The notes under the pieces were generated by a model. The model was not told where the DNA came from, did no database searches, and saw only the letters and a program-made list of their open reading frames with translations. A DNA stretch of 64,000 nt from Phoebastria nigripes (taxonomy: Eukaryota > Chordata > Aves > Procellariiformes > Diomedeidae). The translations under genes and the position numbers were made by a program. How positions within the stretch are numbered: position 1 is the stretch's first letter; each line of letters starts with the position of its first letter. The stretch spans positions 2,960,136 through 3,024,135 of the forward strand of contig JAYKAV010003099.1 of assembly GCA_035582835.1 (NCBI GenBank), in the 5' to 3' direction. This document shows, in pieces, positions 11,938 to 31,949 of this stretch.

Positions 11938-14900
11938 ATGGAGCCGAGCGTGCGGGAGCCCCTCGTGAGGAAGACGAGCTCCTCATATCGGACCTTCCCC
12001 GAGAGTGCTGGCAAGAGGCTTGACAAGGAGTACCTGCGGTAAGGGCCGGGCTGGGGCCATGGGGCTGGCTGNGGGGTGGGCTGTGCCCCCCCCATCCCGA
12101 GACCACCGGGCTGGGGGGAGCTGGTGGAAGAGCTGCTTCATACTGCTGTCATTCCTGAGTTGCCTTGAGATGGGGTGTCATCCTGCCCAGGGTGTGCGGT
12201 GCTGGATGAGCCCGCCTGGGAGAGCTGCGGGTGTGGGTGCTTTTGGGCATCTGACTCTCGTGGCAACATAAAGTCTTGCTGGAGGGCACNGGGGCCTGAA
12301 AGGAATCCCTTCCCAGCTCCACCGGGATGAGTTGGCTGCTGGCTGGGTCTGTGGTGCTGCCCGGCTGCGGCTTCTCCTTTTCTCAGTTTGTTGAACCTGC
12401 CGAAAACNGCCCGGCGCAGAGGAAAGCATCGGCAGTGCCCGGCAGGACGGGCTCTCGCCCCCTGCCACACGGCAGGAGCGGCTGCTGCTCTGCTCGGAGA
12501 AACCCCACCAGCCTGGGGCTGTGCAGGGCCATTCCCCAGGAAAATCCCTCTGTGGGTGTCACAAGAGCCTCAGCAAAGGCTGGGGGAAGCTGCAAGACAG
12601 AGTTAAAGTTTCTGCCGGGTGCAATAAGGGCACCCAATACATCCCTCTCGCTCCATCCCTCCCTCAGGAGCCTCCACAACAAGCGGCTCTACCTGGCTGT
12701 GTTTGCCGCTGTCCTGGGGAACTTCAGTTTCGGCTTCGCCCTGGTTTACCCCTCGCCCGTCATCCCTGCCCTGGAGGCTCACCCCAGCCCTGCGCTGAGG
12801 CTGGACCAGCACACAGCATCCTGGTTTGGGGTAAGGAGCGGGGTTGTGTCCCTGCCGGGGGTGGGGGGCAGAGCCAGTGGGTGAACGGGGGGAGCCCAGA
12901 CCCACCGAGACCCCTCTCCGTGTCTCCCTGCAGTCNGTGTTCACGCTGGGAGCAGCGGCGGGGGGGCTCAGTGCCATGCTCCTCAATGACCGCCTGGGCC
13001 GCAAACTNAGCATCATGTTCTCGGCGCTGCCCTCCGCCGTGGGATACGCGCTGATGGCCGGTGCCCAGGGGATCGGGATGCTGCTGCTGGGCCGCGTGCT
13101 GACGGGCTACGCCGGCGGCGTGACATCCGCCTCCATCCCGGTAACGTGCCACGGGAGGCAGTTTGCCAGGGATTTGCANGGCGGGAGACGGGGTGGTGCC
13201 GTAGCTGAGCCTGGGGCACCCNGCTGCTTTTTGGAGGCGTCAGGGCTGTGGCTGGGCGACTGGGGATGGGGAGGATGCACTGGGTTAGCAGCCCTCGCAC
13301 AGCCAGCCCGAGCTGCCCCTGCAGTGCTGGACTTTCTTGCCCAGAGAAAAGGGAAGGCAGGTCCTCGATCCCTGCCCTGTTCCTCCTGGCAGTTATTTCC
13401 TCCCATGTTTACCAAACGCTGACCTCGTGTTGCATGCAGAGGGGAAGGCAAGAATTGAGTAACCCTGGGGCATGTCTTTCCAGTAATGGGAGTCTGAGCA
13501 TGCTGCTGGAGCACTTCTCCCATGCCGGGGGAGGGAGGGAGGGAAGCGGCGGTGCCTGCAAGGCTGTCCTCTCCGCCGGCCAGGACCAGCTTATGCCACT
13601 GGACCGGTCAGATTTCCACCCCGAGTACAGTTTCCCAGCAGTTTGGGTTTCCCCCAGCTGCAGTGGATGACTGCAAGGTGACAAAGGACAGGTTTTGGTC
13701 GTGATGGCTGTATATTGCATCTCCATTAAGCGTGTGTTGTTCCGATCCAGGTCTACATCTCGGAGATCTCCCACCCTGGGGTCAGAGGCATGCTGGGCGC
13801 TTGTCCTCAGATCATGGCAGTGCTGGGCTCCCTCATTCTGTATGCGCTGGGCAAGTATCTCGGTGTTCGGAGGGCAGGAAACCCTCAGCGAGACCTTAGG
13901 GAAGGGGAGTTTATTTTAAACAACTTTCTCAACAAGTTAATGGATTCCTTCCCCTCACAGCCAGCTCCCAACCACCACCATGGGTGTGCAAAGGGGGTCT
14001 GGGACAGGACCGCCCGTGCATAACCCACACTTGTGTGTGTGCTCAGGGGGATGAATCCATAACCCCCACGGACCCATGGCCATCACTGTGCCTGCAGACC
14101 TAGGTCCTGCCGAGGTTTCATCAGGGCTGAAGGGCAGCATGCGATGAACGGCGTGTGCATCTCCTGCCAGCGTGTGCCCGGGTTGCTGCAGGATCTTGCT
14201 GGATCCTCTAAGATTTGGGGGAGCTTGCTGGAATTTCCCCATATTGAACAACAGCTGAAAATGCTGCTGTGCTAGGAGAAAAACATGGAAAGTCTCCCTC
14301 TAGTTTTNGGGATTTTTTTTTTCCCCTCTGTATTTATTAAATCTCTGTTGTTGGGGTGCCCATGTGGAAGTAAGGCCAGGACTCCCCTCCTAACCGTGCT
14401 GCTCCGGCAGGGCTGGTCCTGGACTGGCGCTGGCTGGCCGTCGCAGGGGAGGTGCCCGTGCTCGCGATGATCATCCTGCTCTGCTTCATGCCCAACTCGC
14501 CCCGGTTCCTGCTCTCCCAGGGGAAGGATGACGAGGCCCTGGGGTCACTGTGCTGGCTGCGGGGCAAGGACACGGACTACGCCCAGGAGTACGAGCAGAT
14601 CAAGGACAGCGTGAGGAAGCAGGTGAGGAGGCTCACCCGCAGCACGGGGGAGATGTAATGTGAAAACTGCAAAATTCAGCCTCCTTTGGGCAACTCCTGA
14701 GCCATCTTCTGGGTGCTGCGGTGGAGCCCAGAGGTGGTAACACCTCGGCTTTCTTGCTTTGTCCCCTCCAGAGCCGGCGGGTTTCCTGTGCCGAGATCAA
14801 GGACCCCTTCGTTTACAAGCCCATCCTGATCACGGTGGGGATGAGGTTCCTGCAGCAGCTCTCTGGTGTCACCTGTGTCCTCGTGTACCTGCAGTCAATA

Positions 14901-16500
14901 TTCAAGAAAACATCCGTCATCCTGGTGAGCCCTGGGGTTCAGCCCATGCTTGGACTGCTCCATCTTCAGTGATGGCTGCCCGATGCTTCAAATCCCCTGC
15001 AGCTCTAAGACCCCAACTTTGAAGCCTTTTTTAAAGCACCTGGTTGGCAGCAATTGCCAAGCACCTGCCCTGCAAAAGGCTGCATGAGGATGGGGAGCAG
15101 GACTGGCCCCACTGTCTCCCCACTCTCCTCCTCTGAGCTTCAGGCTCTTCTTCTCTGGTCTCTTATTATATGAGGATAGCTTTGACAAAGGCATCAGACA
15201 GAGTCAAGGCAAGACATGCCTTGTGAACCTGCCCTTCCCCTGGCTCTCCCATCCTAGCTTCCCCACTGCTTTTGCTGTTGCAGAAACCAGAATACGATGC
15301 AGCTCTTGTTGGCTTGGTACGTCTGTTCTCTGTGGCGATCGCTGCTGTGTCAATGGATAAAGCTGGGAGGAAGATTCTTCTTTTTGTATCGGGTATGTCT
15401 CTCTCCCACTGTTGTGCAAGGGAAGCTCTTATCTAAGGATTTCCAGGAGCTCTGCAAACATGGAGGAGTGGAAACTTCAGCTATACAGGACTTGGGCAGG
15501 GAGTGGGGGAGGTCTCCATCCTTTGGTGGTAGCTCAGCTCCTGAGCAGAGACGTTCCCAGGAGCTCGGCCCTTGGCACGGAGGGGATCACTCACCCATCG
15601 GTCCCACTATGCTGTTGCATCTCTCCACAGCTGGTGTCATGTTGGTCTCCAACCTGACCATGGGGCTCTATATCCACTTTGTGCCAGCTTCTCAGAACAG
15701 CACCATTGCCAACAAGACCCTGGTGAGCTCTGCCAATCTTTCTGCTGAGCCGACCAACTACATCACCCTCATCCCCCTCTTGGCAACCATGTTCTTCATA
15801 ATGGGTAGGTGCAGAGAGTGAGAGCCCAGGATCCACAGCACAGGGCTGGGTACCAGCCTGGGGGGACATTTCTCATTCAAGGCAGGGTGATACTGAGCAA
15901 GGAGATTGGGGCTTGGAGTTGGAAGGCAGGCAGATGTCCCTGGAAGACCAAGAAAGATGGCATCTGAAGTCACTGTGGGGACTGTCAGAGCATGAATGGG
16001 GGGCAATAATGATTGATGCAGGAGCAGGGCAGGATTGCACAGGGCTCTTCTGCACTCCCCAGTGGGCTTTGAAGCCTCAACAGCCTCCCCTTACCCCTCC
16101 TCCCCTGCAGGTTATGCCATGGGCTGGGGCCCAATCACTTGGTTGCTGATGTCGGAGATCCTCCCTCTGAAAGCCCGCGGGGTGGCCTCGGGCCTCTGTG
16201 TCGTCGTGAGCTGGCTGACAGCCTTCACCCTGACCCAGTTTTTCCTCCGGGTTGTGGTGGGTACTGCCCTGGGAGGGTGTCCGTCAGCCCCTCCTCAGAC
16301 CCTCTCTGCACCACCTCATGTCTGCTTTCCATCCCACTTTCCAGGAAGCCTTCGGCCTCGAGGTGCCCTTCTTATTCTTTGCTGTCATCTGCGCTGGGAA
16401 CATCTTATTCACAGGCTGCTGTGTTCCAGAAACCAAATGCAGATCCCTAGAACAGATCGAGGCCTTCTTCAGGACTGGCCGGAGGTCATTCATGAGGTAG
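11938..16500 (+). CDS. SLC2A6: SLC2A6 / GLUT6, class III facilitative glucose transporter
   Basis: Ten coding exons: 11938-12038, 12668-12830, 12934-13140, 13751-13850, 14411-14622, 14772-14924, 15284-15392, 15631-15804, 16111-16256, 16345-16500. They join in frame to 506 residues, close to the 507 of human GLUT6. This is a 12-transmembrane MFS sugar porter. Visible signatures are [10 protein letters not shown] in helix 1, DRLGRK after helix 2, [15 protein letters not shown] (218-222), QQLSG (289-293), DKAGRK, GWGPITW (411-417) and PETK (483-486). The long exofacial loop between helices 9 and 10 has N-x-S/T sites, as expected for class III. The start is the only ATG with a downstream in-frame donor, and MEPSVREPL resembles the human N-terminus. 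Intron 4 uses a GC donor (GCAAGT at 13851). Odd points: the usual dileucine after Glu-Pro reads Leu-Val, and PETKG reads PETKC. The gene is convergent with CACFD1. Confidence 0.96.
13851..14410 (+). other. SLC2A6: SLC2A6 intron 4 with non-canonical GC-AG boundaries
   Basis: The reading frame across exons 4 and 5 (YALG then [13 protein letters not shown]) requires the donor at 13851, which reads GCAAGT, paired with the acceptor CAG at 14408-14410. No in-frame GT donor sits nearby. GCAAGT is the known consensus of the minor GC-AG class spliced by the major spliceosome. Confidence 0.85.
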
Positions 16501-16917
16501 GAGCTGCCATCTGCCAGCCATGCCAGGCCACCAGACCACATGCTCAAGGGCAAGAAAGAAAATGGTTGTGCTACTGGAGGTTGGAGGCTGGAGCTCTCTG
16601 CAAAGGCAATGGGAGAGGAACGGGCAGCAATGATTGCCTTGCTTTGGATGTAGAAGTTGCCAGCTGGAACTTTACCTTCTCTTCCTGTCATACAACACTA
16701 CCTGTTGCAACATGTCAACCCGAGGTATGGGACCGGGTAACCAGCACCAGGCTGGAGATAAAGATGTCCCGGAAAATAGAACATGTGGTTGTGGACAAGA
16801 GACCATGCACGTCCTTTGCTCAGCAGCCACCCAAGCAGCCCGAGAGCCCCAGGGTTTGGCTGGAACAGAGTTAACAGCTGTAGCTGTTTTGGCAAAAGTT
16901 CATCATGTAGTTGCAAG

Positions 16918-16923
16918 AATAAA
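16918..16923 (+). terminator. SLC2A6: poly(A) signal of SLC2A6
   Basis: A canonical AATAAA lies 418 bases after the SLC2A6 stop codon, on the coding strand, giving a plausible 3'UTR of about 440 bases. Confidence 0.75.
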
Positions 16924-16949
16924 ACAGTTTTGCCTCCAACTGCAAGATG

Positions 16950-19900
16950 TTGCCTTGATTTGCAGAGCAGGGAGCTGCAGGCGGGTGGGATGGGAGAGGC
17001 AGACTAGGAGTGTGACAAGGGGACCACGGCAGCCTGCAGCTTCCCAGATGAGTCTCATGTACTTAAGGACTTTGAAAGAGGCAGAGCCAGATATTTTGTA
17101 TAAAAAGCTGCCACGTTTTATTGCTCTAAAAACACACATTACACTAAAAGCCTAATGAACAAGACCAAATACAGTTCACAAAGAAAATCCAGGACAAAAA
17201 GAATGGGAACAGACAAACATTCAGCTGTAGTGCAAGTGATTCACTGTAGGAAAGACCCAGTAGGTACTGACAATACTTTGTACTGGGGCAGGTCCTTCCC
17301 GCCCCAGGGTTTTACTCATCCACAAAGAGGAAGGTGGATGTGCCTCCATCATGGTTGTGTGTGGAGCCTCCACCTCCATCACTTTGAGATTTCAACTGCA
17401 TAGTTAGTAGCAAATTGCTCTTACCCCTTGCCTGTGTGTCCTGCAAGATTAAGGACTTTTTTTATTTCTTTAGAGCCTAACCCTAGGTAAAACACAGCCA
17501 CAGGAGGTGGTTATGGCTGCAAGGAATGAATAGCCTTACTGAGTATCACATCCAACCTAACTCCTCCCAAAAAGGCAGAACAACAAAGGCTGAGCTGGAA
17601 GATGATTTGCCCAAGCATTTGTCCAACCTCCTGAGATGCACTTGGCACCCTGAGGTCTGGTGGAGATGCTTGTGTCCTCCCATTCCTGGAACATTCAGCC
17701 TGCTGTGACAAGGAAGCATGGGGTAACATAGCATGTTTGACCCAGACCTCAAGATATGCTAACTACTATTTAGATCCCCTGCAGCAGGAGATGAGAGAAA
17801 TCACCTAAGAGAAGATGTGCTTTATCAGAGGATTAATTTAAAGCAGCCTGGGACAGAGGAAGAGAGATGGGCCAAAATCAAAACCACAGAGAAAATTCAG
17901 TATTAGGCCTAACCTTTGCAGCTGAGACCAATTTCCAGAAAGATGTTCAGCCCTGGCTGGAATATGACTGTTTCTAAGCATGGCCTGATTACGAGAGGTC
18001 TCAAGAGCCTCTGGTTTCCACTGACTTTCTCAAGATCAGGATCTCTGGCAGCCCTGTGCTAGAATGTTGTCTTTCTCACATGGCTATGGACCAGGTCTTG
18101 ATATCTTCACTTCAGTGAAACCCTTCCCTGAAGACAGTGGATGTTTTTTCCTGAGGAAAAAATGACAAAGATGAATTGAGCTTCCCAGGGCTCAGCCTAA
18201 GGAGGAAATGCCCAAATATGAAATGAGGTTGGACTTTTCAGGTCCTGCAAGAACCTCACTGGAGAAGTATTTTCTGAGTGACCTCCTGTCTTCCATATAG
18301 AAAGTTGGAGGGGTTTTGCTACAACATTTAGAGTCTGAGAAATCACAGTGGCTCTTTCCAGAGGTAGAATGGTCTTTTTATTCACTGCACACACAGAGAA
18401 TCAATTGGTGTTACAAAATCAGCTCCTGCCCAGAGCAGCGAGGTCTGGGTACGCAGCAGAAAGCGAGCTTCTGCTCTTCTCTTCACGCCCAATGGACAGC
18501 CCCAGGGGACAGTGGAGCTAATATGCACAAATGCTGTCAGCTTCATGACTGAATGGGACATGGAAGAGTTGCACGCTGTATAAATGCACGTGGGTAAGAA
18601 GTGCACAGCTCACTTGGTGAATGGTGTAACAGTCCATTGCTAAGTGCACATATGCTGCCAGTACCCAGGTGTCTTTCCACACTCATCAACAACTCACTGT
18701 AGTCACTGCATCACCCGCTCTTGAGTTCTCATCTAACAAAACTTCCATCCCATCGTCTCCCAAGAGGCCTTTCCAAGATCTGGCAAGCAGAACCTCTTCC
18801 ATAGAGACCCTGTGGATTAGCCATCCAGCCTGGACGCCATCAGCGGGGATTGGGTTGAGCCTGTAAAATCTGTAGAGCAGGGCTTTTAACTTCATTTATC
18901 CTTACACAGCTCCAAGCACCCTGATGGTGCCTCTAAACACAATTAATAACCACCGTGCACTGTGAATGGGCATATTAACTACTTTGATGCTACTACTCTA
19001 AAGGTTCTTTCTATCTCCACAAAAACAGTCTCTTGCCCACATGGAGGTGGGACCATCCACTAACTGTCGCTACAACTCTTAAAAGCCATGGGTGCTGTCA
19101 CCAAGCCACATCTGCAACGATGGCAGCATCTGGCTTAGTTTCAGCTGCACCACAGACAGCCAAAATTCCCAAGAGCTCCCACTCCAGACGCGCATCCCTA
19201 GGAGTCAGCACTCTTGGAGCCTGGATCTGAGACACCTCCTGGTGCGGCAGGCACGGACAAACTGAACAGACTCGGTGTCTTTAAGCGTTGTGGCCAAAGG
19301 CTCCAGCTCAGCTCTTACAGAAGAGTCCCTGAGGCCCATTTCCAACAAAAGCGTTGAGCTCAGAGCTGAGCTTTGCAACCTGCTAACGGTGGCAGAGCTG
19401 ATGCAGATTGTTCGCTTGCCTTGGCCCCAGTGTCAGACCCAACTGCCACAAAACACAGCATGGTGTCCAAGGGACTTCTGCCGTTGGTGCCAAGGGAGCA
19501 GAGCGGACCCGTCCGTGCTGACGAGCCCTCCAGGTGACCTGGAGCAGCGTCTGCCTGCCCCAGCCCCAGGGACTGTCCTAATGCCATAGATCAGCAGCGA
19601 TCGGGTGAAGCCAGAGAGGGTCCTACCAGTTCTGTGGTTCATCACTGCNGGCATAGATCAGCCTGCAAGCGTTACTCTATCGATCGCCTCTGCTTTGCCT
19701 TTCACCTCCTGTCACTAAAGCTACTGTGGAACTACTCACAGAGCAAAGCAGTCACTACCAAAGACATGCTCGTAGCTACGTGCATCAGTCTGCAACATTC
19801 CTCTACTAAACACTAAACTCCCCAAACCCCCCTGAAATCAAAGCAGATGTCCTGTTTGCTAGGCAGGACTCTGCGGTTGAACCACCCCGTAAAGGTACTG

Positions 19901-20100
19901 CACAGGGACACCACTGCCTCGAAGAGCAGAGAGNCTATTACCACTGAAGTATCCGGCGGGCTGCAGTGTATTCCTCCTGCAGCACCCCGTTACCGCAGGA
20001 GGCTGCGGTCCCTGCGCACACGCACAAGGAAAGCCAATGGCCCGTGTATTGCATGCAGCAACAGGGATCAGCCCAGAGCTGGGGGCTCTGAAATGGCACA
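16950..20100. other. intergenic space between convergent SLC2A6 and CACFD1
   Basis: Only short open frames without recognisable domains occur here on either strand. No RNA gene or repeat family was recognised. Confidence 0.55.
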
Positions 20101-21214
20101 GCCTTTATTGAAATAAGCTGCATCTGGGCTGGCGGTGCCTATTCTGCGTCCCAGACAAGCTGGTGTGAGAGCAATCACGGTTCAGAGGCCTGGGGGGAAA
20201 GGGGCTTAGCACAAAGTGGCTACCCAGCATCCAGCTGCATGGGCCTGTGTGTGTAAATAAACCCAAGCTGCGTTCCTGACTGGTGTAAATCCTCACACCT
20301 CCCTGAACGCCAAGGAAAAAACAACAGCTAACATTAGCTGGCAGCTTAGCCCCCTGATCTCCAGGGCCCGCTCTGCTCCCGCTGCAATGCACACGCTACA
20401 TCCGTACCCAGCCACCCCCTCCAGCAGCGGCTCCATCCCAGGCTCTGCCAGGGATGTTCTGGTGTCGTTCAGCTAACAACGCGAATATGCACTGTACCTA
20501 GAGGAAGGACATGTCATATAGATATTTTCCAACACGACATTGCTCAGAAGCCACAGAGCAGCTGGCTTGACAGACCCTTCTGACAGACAGCACTCAGCCT
20601 CCAGCAGCGTTTCTCAGACCGCAGCATGACCCCTCTGGTACCCCAGTGATTCAAATGGGACCACAAAGTGTTGGTGGCAGCAGGAGCTCAGCTCCCAGGG
20701 CAGGGGAATAAGAACAGGCTGCAGTCCCCGCTGCCACTGCTCACCATAGCTGCTATTTGCCTCGGCTGCTGAGTGAGTACAAAGCTCCAATCCAGCAGTT
20801 ACAGCCCGGTTTTGCTCCCTTCTCTCTCCCAGAAGAGGGAGAAAACAAACTTTGTCAAGCCAGTGGCCCAGAAGACGACAAAGGGGTCAAAGGACAACAC
20901 ACTGTCCAAAGTCTGAGAAATGCTCCAAAGGCTGAAATAGGATTTTACAGCATCCCAGTTACAGCAGCCAGGACTATCCCTGGGTTCAGAGACCCCTCAA
21001 TGAAATGAGGCAGTCCTTTGAAGGACAGGAAACAGAGCACTCCTTTCTCCAATGTCCAGAGAAAATGAGTCCCATCAAAATACTTAAATAACTAGAAATA
21101 AATTATTCCCCTTTTTCCTAATCAAAATAATAAGCAATCATGTAAAATCAAATAAATTAAACCCCCCAGAAGAAACCATGATAAGAAGAGGGGGATCTGG
21201 ACTTAGTGAGCAGT

Positions 21215-21307
21215 TTTGTTCTGCGTGATACAAAGCAAACAGAAAATACGATGCAAGAACCACTGAGCGAGCCTGGAATAAAGAAGCAAGACATCCCAGC
21301 TATCCAC
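21215..21307 (+). repeat. 93-bp direct repeat, copy 1
   Basis: This 93-bp block matches 25029-25121 in the same orientation with only about four mismatches. The flanks do not match. It may be a small dispersed repeat or a local duplication; the family was not recognised. Confidence 0.85.
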
Positions 21308-22221
21308 ACTGAAATGGTGCAGACTTCTCTATGTTTGCAAAGGAAGGATATGCCACCTTCCCATACAAAACCAGCTCAGGACTGATGCAAAAAGAACATG
21401 AGCCCGAAGAGAAAGGCTGTACCAGACAGAAGCAAAGAGCAGGTCCCTTGCGCAGAGGGATGGGTCATGGGAGCACGAGTGGATGCGGGGAGTGAGAGAT
21501 AACAGAGCAGAGTCCCGGGCTCATGAGAGAAGGATGCTCTTGCACATCAGTAACCCTTACACCAGCAAAAAAATCCCACTTGGCTCAAGCAATAGTAGCC
21601 TTTTTCAGCTGTGGTAAAGCAAACCTTATTTCCCTTCTTCCCCAGTAGAAGAGTGAAGCTTAAGAAAAGTACCCTTATTAAGACAAAGTAATTAATTCTT
21701 ATAATTTAAGTAAATTGTAGTAACTGCCTGCACCTGTATCCAGAGGAAGGGGGGACTGTGCTTTGTAGGTACCAGGATCTGCCCCAGCACCTCTGGCAGG
21801 TCCTCTGCAGAGATGGTTATTGCCTTTACATGGGTTTTTTGCTGGAAGTCCTTTCCTGTGCAACGATGCCTCCGATGCCTGGCCTAACTGGACCCATATT
21901 AAAATATACTCAATGGAAGAAGACCAAGCTTAAGCATCACCATGTATTGCTAAACCCTGGATTAGTGTATCATGCCTGGGAAGGGACACACCAGAGTGTG
22001 TTACTAAAAACGTGTAACATGCAATGGCAGGTTACCCCCAGGCATGAGGCCAGCAGCTCCCTGACTCCCATGGCAGGTTAGCTCTGTCCCTCCTCACCCC
22101 ATCCAGAGAACAGTTCCCAAAGGAGCACTGCATCCTCAGCTCGTTATCAGGCGTCACTCCAAAGAAAGGCTACCTATTCAGGCTTGTAAAGCAGCACTCA
22201 AAGAGCCAGCACCTCTGCAGG

Positions 22222-22250
<29 letters not shown>
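22222..22250 (+). repeat. poly(A) tract
   Basis: 29 consecutive A on the plus strand downstream of the CACFD1 stop codon, hence poly(U) in that transcript if it extends this far. Confidence 0.85.
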
Positions 22251-22252
<2 letters not shown>

Positions 22253-22494
22253 AAAAAATAGGGGGACTGTGAGATATTTGGTTGAGGAGGAGAGAGGGGC
22301 CAGCGTGCTGAGGTCTGGCTGCTGGTGTGAGAAGAGGGCACAGCCCACCCCAGCCCCTGAGATTTCCAGTTGCTGCAGTGTCCAGGGAAATCGTGGCGTA
22401 ACAGGGAAGGGAGTGAGCAGAAGGAAGGGCAGGGTGGATTTCCATATCTTCACCACCTCAGTGTCCAGGAGAGGTTACCCCGAGCTCGCGTGCT

Positions 22495-29638
<7,144 letters not shown>

Positions 29639-31155
29639 TCAGGGGGCAGCACCCCGCTCCCCGCCTGAACCCCAGCAGCACAGGAGGGCCCCCCCCCGTG
29701 TCCCCCTCGAGATAGCCCCTAAACCCAGCCCTGCCGCCGCTGGGCCTCTCCCCGCACCCCCATGCAGGGCCTGGCCCCCCGGCAGCCCCCCCCAGGGCTG
29801 ACAATGGAGGGTCTCTGCCTGCAGCAGCGATGCCAGCGGCNGTGGGAGCTGCCTCCACGTCTGCCTGCGTATTGCATTGTGGGTCCCCTCCTCCAGCAGG
29901 CAGGGCTTTGATGTCACTCTCATTAAAAGGCTGGTGGGCAGAGCCCGTCGTGTACATATTCATAAGCAGCCGCGCAGGCATGCACTCCACACCAGGTCTG
30001 GGATGCACGGGAGCTCCGGGTCCCGCTTCCCCTGGCTAACAACTAGATGCCGTTATCCAGGCAGCCAGTGTGTGTGCTTGGAAGAAAGAGAAACATGAAT
30101 TTTTGCATTAATGTGAATTTAACAGTGTTACAAAATTCTGCACTCGAGATAAGAGGGAAACACTCCCCTTAATCTGAATGGAACCAGGTTTTCTCCCTAG
30201 AAAATGGGAGTAGAAGCAGGACTTTGCAAGTCAGAGATATCCCAGTTGGCAACCTGTTGGTATCCAAACAAATGGTACAGGGAAACAGCCTTAATTCTCT
30301 TAAATTATAAAGACAACAGCTGCATTTTTTGCAAATTAACATGGAGCATACAGTCAGTAACCAGAGCCCATCTCTGCAGACCAGGGACTCTGCATAGTTG
30401 ATCTGGAACAATAAACAGCAATGAGACTTGGGATCCAGAGCAGAGTGGGAAGACAGATCCCATCTGCTAAAAGGTTACAAAAAAGGATTAAGAAAAGGAT
30501 GTCTTTCCATTAACATCTCCTGTTAGACAGGAAATGAAGGCCCAGTGCCTGCATCACCCACGCACTGCAGTGGGACAGCTGATATATCCAGCTCCTCAAG
30601 GATCTCGCTTCAGGAATCTACTTTCTAGCTCTTCCAGAAATGGAATGTAAATCTGGAGACTGGCAAGCACAAAACTCCAGGCTTAACCAGCGAAAAACAA
30701 CTATTAAGAAGACAGAAGAAAATAAGATTTTGCGGTTGTAAAAAGATGTCGGAGAATTCAACTGAAAGAAAGCAGAAGCAGGGTTAAAACTGCCCAGGCA
30801 GAACCATTTATAGCATCCGGCATGAAGAGCAAGGGGCAGATGTGTCCAGCCAGGCTCCAGGTGCAGAAAAGACCCCTTAAGCAGTATATTGTGATTTTGA
30901 GAAGGATGACAGATTTGGACCAAAGCATGGTCCAATGTTCAAGATATTAAATAAAAACAACCTAAAAATGTATTTAAATCAAACTTGAGTGAATATTTGT
31001 CACTGCTCTAAAATACCTCTTCCTGCTACAACTTGTATCATGCAGTCTCAACAATCTCTCATTGCACAGTTCCTGTGAAATGAAGATACAAGCTACTGTT
31101 CTTATCTGAGTAAATATGTCTTGGCATCAAACCCGTCATTAAGAGACAGAATTCT

Positions 31156-31161
31156 TTTATT
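31156..31161 (-). terminator. ADAMTS13: candidate poly(A) signal of ADAMTS13
   Basis: The first clear AATAAA on the minus strand after the ADAMTS13 stop codon, about 790 bases downstream. If used, the CR1 fragment at 31190-31480 would lie within the 3'UTR. Confidence 0.35.
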
Positions 31162-31189
31162 TTCCCATAGAAAAGAAGTACTGGTATCG

Positions 31190-31480
31190 CTGTCAGATAT
31201 ATAATAGTAGAACCACAGAAGGGGTGGCTGGGGAGGGACCTCTGGATGTCATTTAGTCCTCCCATATAAAGCCAGCTGTCACCAGGGCTCGAGCAGGTCA
31301 GCAGTGCCTCGGTCTAGCCAACTCCTGAAAACATTCAAGCTTTCTGAGTGACCTGTCCTAGTGCTGTACTACCCTCCGGGGCAAAGAAACTGTCTTGCCC
31401 TCACACATGTCTCTAGTCTTCTTGTGCTAGCAGTTCGTCCTCATACACAACTTCGCCTTCTTTATAACATTCCAGAATTT
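31190..31480 (-). mobile_element. CR1-type LINE 3' fragment (degenerate)
   Basis: Reads as the reverse complement of a CR1 3' end. It begins near a degraded tail, followed by GGGAGGGACCTCTGGATGTC and an 'AGTCCTCCC' block, a 'CAGTGC' block and a 'CCCTCC' block, in the order of avian CR1 elements. It is clearly diverged and 5'-truncated. The family call is from memory of the consensus, so the boundaries are approximate. Confidence 0.6.
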
Positions 31481-31949
31481 CAATGGGCCTCAGTTTCAAG
31501 GGGCATTTACACTGCAGGAGAGTGAACTTAATGGCTAAACCATAATCGTAGCTACTTGTGGTATACAGAGGTTTGTAATGGGACACTGAGCCACTGAGAA
31601 ATTAAACGACTATCCTAAAAGATCACAGCGTATTACAGAAGCAGGACCCTGAGACTTCACTGTCCAAGTCACTAACTCCAGGCACGTAAACTGCATTAAT
31701 ACCAATCAACACAGACAGAAAATCCATATGAGGACTATTTGCTAAATATTTGGTACTTACATGTCTTTTGCATAACTTTTATCAATATTAACTGAGATCC
31801 CAAAGGAGTCAGTAGATATTATTGTTTTACTCAATAGATGGGGAAGCAGTTGCAAAAAGATTAAATGGCTCGTGTGACCTCAAGCAGTGAACAGGCAGCA
31901 GTGACTAACTGGACCATGGCCTTTCTCAGTGCAGTGGCCTTGGCCCCTT

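Larger units (their letters stand above)
20103..22494 (-). other. CACFD1: possible 3'UTR of CACFD1
   Basis: Sequence downstream of the CACFD1 stop codon, ending at an AATAAA on the minus strand at 20103-20108. It contains a 29-base A run (22222-22250) and one copy of a 93-bp direct repeat (21215-21307). The UTR call is an inference from the position of the poly(A) signal; a nearer, non-canonical signal could be used. Confidence 0.35.
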
